A stretch of DNA of 64,000 bases from Streptomyces nojiriensis (lineage in GTDB: Bacteria > Actinomycetota > Actinomycetes > Streptomycetales > Streptomycetaceae): the NCBI RefSeq assembly GCF_017639205.1, contig NZ_CP071139.1, forward strand, positions 5,207,501 to 5,271,500, written 5' to 3'. A program made the translations under genes and the position numbers. The notes beneath the pieces were generated by a model. The model was given only the letters and a program-made list of their open reading frames with translations. It was not told where the DNA came from and ran no database searches. Positions within the stretch are counted from its first letter, which is position 1; every line of letters starts with the position of its first letter. Positions 36,750 to 43,896 of this stretch are shown in pieces.

Positions 36750-37462
36750 CCGAGGCCACGACCGAGGCCACGACCGAGGACGAGACGCCCGTCATCGAGT
36801 TCCGGCAGGTGGGCCTGACGTACCCGGGCCCGCCACCGGTGGCCGCCTTCAAACCGTGCGATCTCACCATCCGGCGCGGTGAGTTCGTCACCGTCGTCGG
36901 CCCCTCGGGCTCCGGCAAGTCCACCTTCCTCAACATCGCCGGCCTGCTCGACGCCCCCACCGCCGGCCACTACCTCCTCGACGGCATCGACACCGGCGCG
37001 CTGGGCGACAACGACCGGACCGCCCTGCGCGGCCGCCGCATCGGCTTCGTCTTCCAGTCCTTCCACCTGCTGCCGCACCGCTCGGCCCTGGAGAACGTCG
37101 CCCTCGCCATGCTCTACAACGGCGTACCCCGCAAGGAGCGCCCCGCCCGCGCCCGGGAGGCCCTGACCCGGGTCGGGCTCGGCCACCGCCTCTCCGCGGT
37201 GCCCTCCCGGCTGTCCGGCGGCGAACGCCAACGCGTGGCCATCGCCCGGGCCCTGGTCGCCCGGCCGTCGCTGCTGCTGTGCGACGAACCCACCGGAAAC
37301 CTCGACTCCGCCAACGCCGACACCGTGCTGGCCCTCCTGGACGAGCTCCACGCCGACGGGATGACCGTGCTCGTCATCACCCACGACCAGGAGGTCGCCG
37401 CACACGGCGGCCGGACCGTCGCGATCCGCGACGGCGTACTGCGCGAACAGGCCCCCGCATGA
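36746..37462 (+). CDS. ABC transporter ATP-binding protein, MacB/LolD type (module 1)
   Basis: 238 aa. Walker A GPSGSGKST, signature LSGGERQRVAIARAL, Walker B LLLCDEPTGNLD and a final switch His (VITHDQEV) identify the LolD/MacB ATPase family, which drives mechanotransmission through an FtsX-type permease rather than ordinary import. Starts in the adaptor stop and ends in the permease start (both ATGA overlaps). Confidence 0.93.
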   Translation: MTEATTEATTEDETPVIEFRQVGLTYPGPPPVAAFKPCDLTIRRGEFVTVVGPSGSGKSTFLNIAGLLDAPTAGHYLLDGIDTGALGDNDRTALRGRRIGFVFQSFHLLPHRSALENVALAMLYNGVPRKERPARAREALTRVGLGHRLSAVPSRLSGGERQRVAIARALVARPSLLLCDEPTGNLDSANADTVLALLDELHADGMTVLVITHDQEVAAHGGRTVAIRDGVLREQAPA

Positions 37463-38718
37463 AACTGCCCCAGCTCCGCCGGTCCCGCACCACCGTCCGC
37501 GTCGAGCCCTCCCGCTTCGCCGCCCGCGACAACGTCTCGGAGGCCTTCGCCGGAGTACTGCAGCGACCGGCCCGTTCGGCGCTGACCGCACTCGGGACGG
37601 TCCTCGGCGTCGGCACCTTCGTCGCCGTCCTCGGCCTGACCGCCACCACCTCGTCCCAGATCGACAGCCGCTTCAACCTGCTCACCGCCACCGAGGTGAC
37701 CGTCGAGGACATCGCCCGCGAGAAGAACAACTTCGCCGGCCCCGGATTCCCGGCCGACGCGGACCTCCGCGTCGAGCGGCTGGGCGGGGTCCAGCACGCG
37801 GGCGTCCTCTTCAAGGTCCGCCTCGACTCCACCACCGGAGGCGTCCGCTCCGCCCCGGTCGGCGGCGCCAAGGGCGGCAGCGAGAACACCGACGTGATCG
37901 CCGCCTCCCCCGGCGCGCTGCAGGCCGCCGTCCCCCAAATGGCCCAGGGCCGCCTCTACGACGAGTACCACTCCAGGACCAAGCAGCGCGTGGCCGTCCT
38001 CGGTTCGGCCGTCGCCGCCCGCCTCGGCATCACCACCCTGGACACCCGGCCGGCCGTCTTCATCGGCTCCGAGCCCTTCACCGTGATCGGCATCGTCCAG
38101 GACGTGCGGCGCAAGTCCGACCTGCTCCTCTCGGTCGCGGTACCCCGCACCACCGCCGAGGAGATCTGGGGCCCGCCCCAGAGCAGCGGCACCACCATGC
38201 TGATCTCGACCGATGTCGGTGCCGCCCAGCAGGTCGCCCGCCTGGCCCCCACGGCGCTGCGTCCCGACCACCCCGAGTACCTCAAGGCCCTCCCGCCGCC
38301 GGACCCGCGCACCCTGCGCTCCGGCGTCACCTCCGACCTGGAGCAGCTCTTCCTGATCCTGGCCGGGATCTGCCTGGTCATCGGCGCCGTCGGCATCGCC
38401 AACACCACGCTGGTCGCCGTCCTGGAACGCACCGGCGAGATCGGTCTGCGCCGCGCCCTCGGCGCCCGCGGCCGCCACATCACGACCCAGTTCCTGGCCG
38501 AATCGGGCGCGCTGGGCACCCTGGGCGGGCTCGTCGGCACCTCATTGGGCACCCTCACGGTGGTGGGCGTCGCCGTCATCCGCGAATGGACCCCGGTCAT
38601 CCACCCGGCCACCGTCGCGTCGGCGCCCCTCCTCGGCCTGGTCACCGGCGTGCTGGCCGGTCTCTACCCGGCCTGGCGGGCCGCCCGCATCGAGCCCGCC
38701 GAGGCGCTCCGCCGCTGA
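37459..38718 (+). CDS. MacB/FtsX-type ABC permease (module 1)
   Basis: 419 aa. One N-terminal membrane helix (about 40-60), a large extracytoplasmic MacB-PCD-like domain (65-285) and three C-terminal helices ending ARIEPAEALRR, typical of FtsX-like permeases. With the ATPase and adaptor it forms a tripartite MacAB-like machine adapted to a single-membrane cell. ATG 37459 overlaps the ATPase stop. Confidence 0.92.
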   Translation: MKLPQLRRSRTTVRVEPSRFAARDNVSEAFAGVLQRPARSALTALGTVLGVGTFVAVLGLTATTSSQIDSRFNLLTATEVTVEDIAREKNNFAGPGFPADADLRVERLGGVQHAGVLFKVRLDSTTGGVRSAPVGGAKGGSENTDVIAASPGALQAAVPQMAQGRLYDEYHSRTKQRVAVLGSAVAARLGITTLDTRPAVFIGSEPFTVIGIVQDVRRKSDLLLSVAVPRTTAEEIWGPPQSSGTTMLISTDVGAAQQVARLAPTALRPDHPEYLKALPPPDPRTLRSGVTSDLEQLFLILAGICLVIGAVGIANTTLVAVLERTGEIGLRRALGARGRHITTQFLAESGALGTLGGLVGTSLGTLTVVGVAVIREWTPVIHPATVASAPLLGLVTGVLAGLYPAWRAARIEPAEALRR

Positions 38719-38725
38719 CCGTCGG

Positions 38726-38905
38726 CTACCGGCCGACCCACCCGGTCAGCGCCGCCCAGCTCGCCGGCCCGAGCTCCAGGACGGGGCCGTCCTGGACCTT
38801 CGAGTCCCGGACGTGGACCTGGGTCGCACCATGGGCGACTTCCACGCACTGGTCGCCGTCGGGACTACTGTGACTGGACTTGAACCACTTCAGTGCGGCG
38901 CTCAT
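38726..38905 (-). CDS. DUF397 domain-containing protein
   Basis: 59 aa, MSAALKWFKSSHSSPDGDQCVEVA... through FKSSHS, CVEVA, VRDSK and a terminal Trp, a typical DUF397 protein. Start overlaps the stop of the XRE gene (ATGA), a pairing seen many times in Streptomyces, e.g. around whiJ and abaA. It probably binds or inhibits the partner XRE regulator. Confidence 0.93.
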   Translation of the reverse strand: MSAALKWFKSSHSSPDGDQCVEVAHGATQVHVRDSKVQDGPVLELGPASWAALTGWVGR

Positions 38906-39726
38906 AGCTCTCCTAGCATGCGGTCCAACAGACCCCTTGTCTCGTGGGGGTTGAGGGCCTGGGTTCGCAGCATTGCATACCGCTGGGCCAGGATGCTGAC
39001 GTCATCAGGGTCGGTTACGAGCTTGCTGCCACGCTGCCCTTCGAAGTAGCCGCGGTGCACGTGTTCAGGTGTTTCCAGCATGGTGAACGAGCCCGAAAGG
39101 GCTGGATGGTACGTCTGGCCGAGAGGCAGAATCTGCATGGTGACGTGGGGGATCTCCATGCAGGCCAGCAGGTGGCGTACCTGCTCGACCCAGATTGCGT
39201 CGCCGCCGATCCGGTCGCGGAGTACCGTTTCCGAGATCACGAAGGAGAAGCTCGGCGGGTGTTGCTGATGCAGCATCTGCACCCGGGAGAGCCGTCGGAC
39301 GATCAGCGCCTCGATCTCCTCCGGGAGGAATGCCGGTACGCGGCAGCGGAAGAGTGCCCGCATGTAGTTCTCGGTCTGGAGGACTCCCGGAACGACCATG
39401 GCCTCGTACCAGTCGAGGGCGATGGCTTCCTTCTCGAGCTCCATGTACTCCTCCGACCAGGGAGGGCTCGCATCCCGCTCGGGCATCTCCAGGGCCGCCA
39501 CGGTCAGCAGTCCCGGCAGGCCCAGGTGGAAGTCCATCAGCTCGGCGACGTTCGGCATCAGCGCGCGGCGGCCCTGCTCGATCGACGCGATGGTCTCCGC
39601 GTCCAGCCGGACCAGTTCGCCCAGCTGCTTCTGGGTCAGGTTCTTGGCGATGCGGGCTGCGGCCACCATCGCGCCGACCATCTTCATGGTCGTCGCGTTC
39701 GGCCGTACTCGTTTCCTCGGTGGCAT
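38902..39726 (-). CDS. XRE family regulator with DUF5753 domain (WhiJ-like)
   Basis: 274 aa. N-terminal HTH (GAMVAAARIAKNLTQKQLGELVRLDAETIASIEQGRR) and a long DUF5753 domain (from about 80, LPGLLTVAAL...; EAMVVPGVLQTENYMRALF). WhiJ-type proteins work with a DUF397 partner and often an anti-sigma-like ATPase in development and antibiotic control. ATG 39726 chosen by length of the family; the frame is open to 39747. It is divergent from the HATPase gene across a perfect palindrome. Confidence 0.92.
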   Translation of the reverse strand: MPPRKRVRPNATTMKMVGAMVAAARIAKNLTQKQLGELVRLDAETIASIEQGRRALMPNVAELMDFHLGLPGLLTVAALEMPERDASPPWSEEYMELEKEAIALDWYEAMVVPGVLQTENYMRALFRCRVPAFLPEEIEALIVRRLSRVQMLHQQHPPSFSFVISETVLRDRIGGDAIWVEQVRHLLACMEIPHVTMQILPLGQTYHPALSGSFTMLETPEHVHRGYFEGQRGSKLVTDPDDVSILAQRYAMLRTQALNPHETRGLLDRMLGEL

Positions 39727-39763
39727 GACAGCGAACTCCCCACCCACGCACGCGGAATACCCC

Positions 39764-39801
39764 GCGCGGACCCGTACTCATGAAGGAGTACGGGTCCGCG
39801 C
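39764..39801. promoter_or_regulatory. perfect 16-bp palindrome between XRE and HATPase genes
   Basis: GCGCGGACCCGTACTC and its exact complement flank a 6-nt loop ATGAAG. The genes are divergent, so a terminator is unlikely. It is best read as an operator for the WhiJ-like regulator. A possible ATG for the HATPase gene lies in the loop. Confidence 0.7.
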
Positions 39802-39839
39802 TCAGCCACACGCTAGTCACGCAACGCGACGATCGTCCC

Positions 39840-40238
39840 GTGAATCCAACTATTCAGGCGGCGCTCGTACGCGAGCGTCTCTACCTGCGCTCACCCCGAA
39901 CCGTCGCAGCTGCGCGCCAGTTCACACGTGACACCTTGCGGGCGTGGGGGGTGGCCGAGCGCCAGGACGAGATGTTGCTCTGCGTGAGCGAGCTGGCCAC
40001 CAACGCCCTGCGGCACGGCGTCCCGCGCGGCCGCGGTTACCTGCTGCGGCTGTTCGGCTTCGAGGACGCGACCATCCGCATCGAGGTGCACGACGGCGGG
40101 CCCGGACTGACACGGATCGGCGAGCGGCCGCACGGCCGGGGCCTCACCCTCGTCACCGCGCTCGCCGACGAGTGGGGGGTGCTGGCGCGGAGCCCCGGAA
40201 AGGTCGTCTGGTGCGAGTTCCGAACCGGGCGCCCGTGA
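39840..40238 (+). CDS. RsbW/SpoIIAB-like ATP-binding protein (HATPase)
   Basis: About 132 aa. GHKL fold motifs: N box (CVSELATNALRHG), G1 (IEVHDGGPGL) and G2 (GRGLTLVTALADEWGV). It resembles the anti-sigma-like ATPases found beside XRE/DUF397 pairs in Streptomyces. The start is uncertain: GTG 39840 (MNPTIQAAL) is preferred because the longer ATG 39780 lies in the loop of the palindrome; neither has a good Shine-Dalgarno. Confidence 0.88.
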   Translation: MNPTIQAALVRERLYLRSPRTVAAARQFTRDTLRAWGVAERQDEMLLCVSELATNALRHGVPRGRGYLLRLFGFEDATIRIEVHDGGPGLTRIGERPHGRGLTLVTALADEWGVLARSPGKVVWCEFRTGRP

Positions 40239-40490
40239 CACTTTTCCTGAATAAGCTTTCCTGAAATCTCTAAATGGAAATGAATTCCACCCTCAAGAGA
40301 TTCGTTTCTTCGTGAAATGGTAGCGCGTGAGGTGATTAAAGGCGAAGATGCGGCGACGTGGCGCGCCCGAGTTCCAGCTATTCGGTGCGTAGTATTCCCT
40401 TGTTCGGATCGCGACCCCATGTGCAGGCTCGCCATATCGGGCTCATCGCGTAGGGGTTCACGCCATCTCCACTCCAGAAAGAAGGCTTCC

Positions 40491-40685
40491 ATGGCCCTCC
40501 CCCTTCCCAGCGACGTGACGGCGTTCCAGGACAACTGGCGCTTCTGCAACCACTGTTGCTCCATGTGGTGGAACGGTCGCGCCGACAACGGAGCCTGCCC
40601 CTCGGGCAACTCCCCGGACGGGCAGCACCACGGTCCGGGGAGCTGGAACTTCTACCAGCCGGCCAACCCCGATGAGGCCATCTGA
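40491..40685 (+). CDS. small Cys-rich protein with WRFCxxC motif
   Basis: 64 aa. FQDNWRFCNHCCSMWWNG, GACPSGNSPDGQHHGPGSWNFYQP match the repeated 'WR(F/W)C..C..L(F/W)..G...GVCP.G..H...GS.N' unit I recall at the ends of several secreted actinobacterial proteins. Here it is a single unit without a signal peptide. Four Cys and two His could bind zinc. GAAGG lies 6 nt before ATG 40491. Role unknown; lower GC than neighbours. Confidence 0.75.
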   Translation: MALPLPSDVTAFQDNWRFCNHCCSMWWNGRADNGACPSGNSPDGQHHGPGSWNFYQPANPDEAI

Positions 40686-40820
40686 TCCGATCGGGTCGGG
40701 GTGTGTGGAATTCTCGGTCGCGGCCGGGGTGGTTTTGGTTGCCGATTTGATCAGCGCTCGGGGTCGTGCTGATATCGCCTTGCGTGCCGGTCGGAGAATG
40801 TCGCGCTTGCTGTAATCGAG

Positions 40821-40860
40821 CGAATGCCCCCCGGCTGCCGAAATCAGTCGGGGGGTATTC
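40821..40860. terminator. hairpin after the small Cys-rich protein gene
   Basis: 16-bp stem (GAATGCCCCCCGGCTG with CAGTCGGGGGGTATTC) with two G:T-type mismatches and an 8-nt loop, about 135 nt after the gene. Confidence 0.55.
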
Positions 40861-40915
40861 GCGTCCGGGATCCTTCCGTCTGCCGCGGATCGCGTGGCAG
40901 ACGGATGGAGGAGGA

Positions 40916-40944
40916 GGCGCACAGGGGGACATTCCCTGTGCGCC
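40916..40944 (-). terminator. terminator after VOC protein gene
   Basis: Perfect 11-bp stem GGCGCACAGGG / CCCTGTGCGCC with a 7-nt loop, 8 nt beyond the minus-strand stop at 40953. Confidence 0.75.
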
Positions 40945-40952
40945 CGGCCGCG

Positions 40953-41759
40953 TCAGGCGGGCTGCTCCGTGACCGTCGAGGTGATCACCGCGAAGGGTCC
41001 GCCCTGCGGGTCGGTCATGACGGCCATGCGGCCCGCCACCATGTCGAAGGCGGGGGCGAGGACGTTGGCCCCGGCCCGTACGGCGGCGGCCTGGATCTCG
41101 TCGACGTTGTCGACGTGGAAATACGGCAGCCAGTTCGGGGGAGTGCCGGGCGGCGACTGGTCGAGGTTCATCATCCCGCCCACCACGCGCCCGGAGGCCT
41201 TGAACTCCGTGTACCCCTCGGCGCCGGGCATGTGGGAGGCGGCCGTGGTGATCGGCAGGATGGCGGAGTAGAACGCGGCGGCGGCGGGGACGTCGCTGGT
41301 GCTGAGCTCGTTCCAGATGAGCGCGCCGTGCTCGTTGACGATGCCGGCACCGTCGAAGGAGCCCGGCTGCCACAGGCCGAACACGGCACCGGTCGGGTCG
41401 GTGACGACGGCCATCCGTCCGAGGTCCATGACGTCCATCGGGCCCATCATGACGGTGCCGTGGGCGTCGGTGACCGACTTGAGGGTGGAGTCGAGGGAGT
41501 CGGTGGACAGGTACGTGGTCCACACGGTCGGCGGCATCGGGTCCGGGACGGTGCCGTCCGGGTTCATCGCCTTCATGATGCCGGCGACCGGCCGGCCCTT
41601 GAGGGTGCAGACGGAGTAGCCGCCCTGCTCGGCCGGGCCGATCTCGCCCTGCCAGCCGAACAGGTCGCAGTAGAAGTCGAGGGCTGCCTGCTGGTCGGGG
41701 ACCATCAGGTCGATCCAGCAGGGAGTGCCGGGCTTGTAGGGGCCGTTCATGTCGGGCAC
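40953..41759 (-). CDS. VOC family protein, two glyoxalase-like domains
   Basis: 268 aa. Two vicinal-oxygen-chelate halves: CWIDLMVPDQQAALDFYCDLFGW... (13-130) and LIWNELSTSDVPAAAAFYSAILP... (145-262), each ending with MAVVTDPTGAVFGLWQ or MAVMTDPQGGPFAVI. Such proteins include dioxygenases, glyoxalases and resistance proteins; the substrate cannot be read. GTG 41759 has GGAGG 5 nt upstream. Confidence 0.88.
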   Translation of the reverse strand: MPDMNGPYKPGTPCWIDLMVPDQQAALDFYCDLFGWQGEIGPAEQGGYSVCTLKGRPVAGIMKAMNPDGTVPDPMPPTVWTTYLSTDSLDSTLKSVTDAHGTVMMGPMDVMDLGRMAVVTDPTGAVFGLWQPGSFDGAGIVNEHGALIWNELSTSDVPAAAAFYSAILPITTAASHMPGAEGYTEFKASGRVVGGMMNLDQSPPGTPPNWLPYFHVDNVDEIQAAAVRAGANVLAPAFDMVAGRMAVMTDPQGGPFAVITSTVTEQPA

Positions 41760-41808
41760 GGAGGCCTCCGGTGTCGCGTGGGGGAAGGACGGGCCGTCCC
41801 CTACCCGG

Positions 41809-41837
41809 CCCGTACGGCCCGAATCGGGCCGTACGGG
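41809..41837 (-). terminator. terminator after LAXTG surface protein gene
   Basis: Perfect 13-bp stem CCCGTACGGCCCG / complement with an AAT loop, 18 nt downstream of the minus-strand stop. Confidence 0.78.
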
Positions 41838-41854
41838 TGAAACCGGGCGGGGCG

Positions 41855-43609
41855 TCAGTGGGTGCGGCGGCGGTGGCGGCCGGTGCCGGCGACCAGGGCG
41901 GCGCCCAGGGCCAAGGCCGTCCCCGCACCGCCCAGCGCCCAGCCGGTGGCCAGGTCGGCGCCGGTGGCGGCGAGCGCGGTGGCGCTGACGCCGGTGGGGA
42001 CGGTGACGGTGCCGCCGTTCGGCTCCGGCACGTTGCCACCGGGTGCACCCCCCGGGGTTCCTCCCCCGAGAGTCTCCCCACCCGGGCTGCCGCCCCCGGG
42101 GGTTCCGCTGTCCGGGGTGCCTGCGACGGGGGTTGCGCTGCCCGGGGAGTCCCCGCCGGGTGTGCCTCCGCCGGGGGTCTCCGCTGGGGTGCCCCCTCCG
42201 GGTGTGCCTCCGCCTGGGGTGGCTCCGCCGGGTGTGCTTCCGCCCGGGGTCTCCCCACCTGGGGTCTCGGCGCCCGGAGTCCCCCCGCCCGGGGCTTCGC
42301 CGCCCGGGGTGGCGGCCGGTTGCAGGAGGGTGGCCAGTTGGCGCTTCGAGCGGGAGCCGGCCCAGGGCGGGGGTGTTTCCGCGTCGACCTGGGACGTGCC
42401 CCAGGCGAAGAAGGAGACCGAGCCGGTCGGGGCGTCGGCGGAGAAGCGGACGCGGACCGGGACGTCGAAGGCCGCGCCCGCGCCGATCGGGCCACGGACG
42501 AGGCCGCCCGCGAGGAAGTAGCCGTCCTCGTCCGAGGTGATCTCCACGGCCTGCCAGGCCGCCGGTTGTCCGTCCGCGGCCGGCCGCAGGATCTCGACCG
42601 AGATCTGCGAGACCTGCATGGAGACGAAGTCGGGCCGGGCCAGGACCAGTCCCAGGTAGAAGGCGGCCAGCTCACCCTTCCCCGCGTTGTCCACCCGGAC
42701 GGAGAGGTCCGTCCAGTCGCCGCCCGCACGTACCGATTCCGGGACCCCGCTCACCGTCAGGGCGGGACCTTCGGTGAACAGCGGGTCCTCGTCGCCGCCA
42801 GGTGCGCCCGCGATCCTGGTCGAGTAGAGGGAGGTGGGGGAGCTGCCGGTGGTCGCCCCGACCCGGCCCGTCCCGTCCGCCGTCAGGTCGAACGGGACGA
42901 CAGGGGTGTCCGCGGCGAAGCTGATCCGGACGTCGATCGTCCGGACCTGGCCGACGGGGACCGGGCCGGCACTGCCGAGGGCATAGCCGAGCGTGGGGGC
43001 CGCGGTGGGGACCGGCGCGGCGGCCGTCCACGGCCCGCCCGCGCTGCGGTACTCGACCTTGACGTGCGCCGGCCCCAACTGTCCGGCGGCCTGCGAGACG
43101 CCCAGCTTCGGGGTGTAGTCCGCCACGGCGACGTGGCCCGAGTTGTCGACGGTCACGGTGAGCGGAGTCCAGCTGCCGTCGGCCTTGAAACCGTCCTTCG
43201 GGATGCCTGCGACCGTGACCTCGGGCCCCACCAGGATCCGGTCGGACCCGGTGCCCGGCTCGTCCTCGACGGCCTCGGGCAGCGCCTGCGCCTGCACCTG
43301 TGTCTGCGTCGGCGGCTGTGCCTCGGCCGCGGCCGGGACGGTCGGTGTCTCCGGGCTCTCCGGGCTCTCCGGCGTCTCCGGTGCGGCCACGGCCTGCGCG
43401 GCGGGCTGCTGCGGGCCGGTGCCCTCGGCCTGTTCCTTCTCCCCGGCCTGCTCCTGCTCCGCTGCCTCCGTCGGTCCGGCGGCGTCTGCGGGTACCGCGT
43501 CCGGCGCGGTCACCGCCGGATGCTCCTCGGCCATCGCCGGTGCGGCGATCAGGAGCGTTTGGCCGGCCATCGCGGCTGCTGCCACGACGGCCATGCGCTT
43601 GAACTGCAT
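41855..43609 (-). CDS. sortase-anchored (LAXTG) surface protein
   Basis: 584 aa. Signal peptide (MQFKRMAVVAAAAMAGQTLLIAAPAMA) then a Glu/Pro/Ala stalk (28-110) and two beta-sandwich-like repeats (about 120-265 and 285-410; TVTVDNSGHVAVADY, LSVRVDNAGKGELAAFY). A long Pro-Gly-Gly-Thr repeat (about 430-530) leads to LAATG at 546-550, a hydrophobic helix and RHRRRTH. LAXTG is the motif of Streptomyces class E sortases, so the protein should be fixed to peptidoglycan on a flexible stalk. Upstream lies a remnant of a similar signal peptide. Confidence 0.87.
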   Translation of the reverse strand: MQFKRMAVVAAAAMAGQTLLIAAPAMAEEHPAVTAPDAVPADAAGPTEAAEQEQAGEKEQAEGTGPQQPAAQAVAAPETPESPESPETPTVPAAAEAQPPTQTQVQAQALPEAVEDEPGTGSDRILVGPEVTVAGIPKDGFKADGSWTPLTVTVDNSGHVAVADYTPKLGVSQAAGQLGPAHVKVEYRSAGGPWTAAAPVPTAAPTLGYALGSAGPVPVGQVRTIDVRISFAADTPVVPFDLTADGTGRVGATTGSSPTSLYSTRIAGAPGGDEDPLFTEGPALTVSGVPESVRAGGDWTDLSVRVDNAGKGELAAFYLGLVLARPDFVSMQVSQISVEILRPAADGQPAAWQAVEITSDEDGYFLAGGLVRGPIGAGAAFDVPVRVRFSADAPTGSVSFFAWGTSQVDAETPPPWAGSRSKRQLATLLQPAATPGGEAPGGGTPGAETPGGETPGGSTPGGATPGGGTPGGGTPAETPGGGTPGGDSPGSATPVAGTPDSGTPGGGSPGGETLGGGTPGGAPGGNVPEPNGGTVTVPTGVSATALAATGADLATGWALGGAGTALALGAALVAGTGRHRRRTH

Positions 43610-43636
43610 GCTCTTTACCTCCCCGGGCTCCGGACA

Positions 43637-43816
43637 TCAGACCGGAACCGCCCCAAACCCCTTGGGAGGCGCCCAGGTTAGTGAGACAGGCGGAGCTTGC
43701 AGAGGGCTACAGGATTGCGAAATATGTACGGTCCCACGACACGCCGTACGGGTGAACGCGGGCGTCGCGGTCGGGATGGTCGGGCCGGCCACGGCCACCG
43801 CGGCCACGGCAGCCAT
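43637..43816 (-). pseudogene. remnant of a second surface-protein gene (signal peptide only)
   Basis: 59-codon frame beginning KRMAAVAAVAVAGPTIPTATPAF (with KR just before the Met), clearly like the KRMAVVAAAAMAGQTLLIAAPA signal peptide of the adjacent LAXTG gene. The rest of the frame has no surface-protein features. Most likely a truncated duplicate; a small secreted peptide is possible. The ATG is at 43816; a stop codon precedes KR so the original start is lost. Confidence 0.4.
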
Positions 43817-43835
43817 GCGCTTGATGGATCACGAA

Positions 43836-43876
43836 ATGCGTCCGGCCCCGGCAGCAGCTGCCGGGGCCGGACGCAT
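43836..43876 (-). terminator. terminator after argS
   Basis: Perfect 19-bp stem (ATGCGTCCGGCCCCGGCAG and complement) with a CAG loop, about 20 nt beyond the argS stop on the minus strand. Confidence 0.85.
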
Positions 43877-43896
43877 GTGGCGCGGATCGAGCCGGG

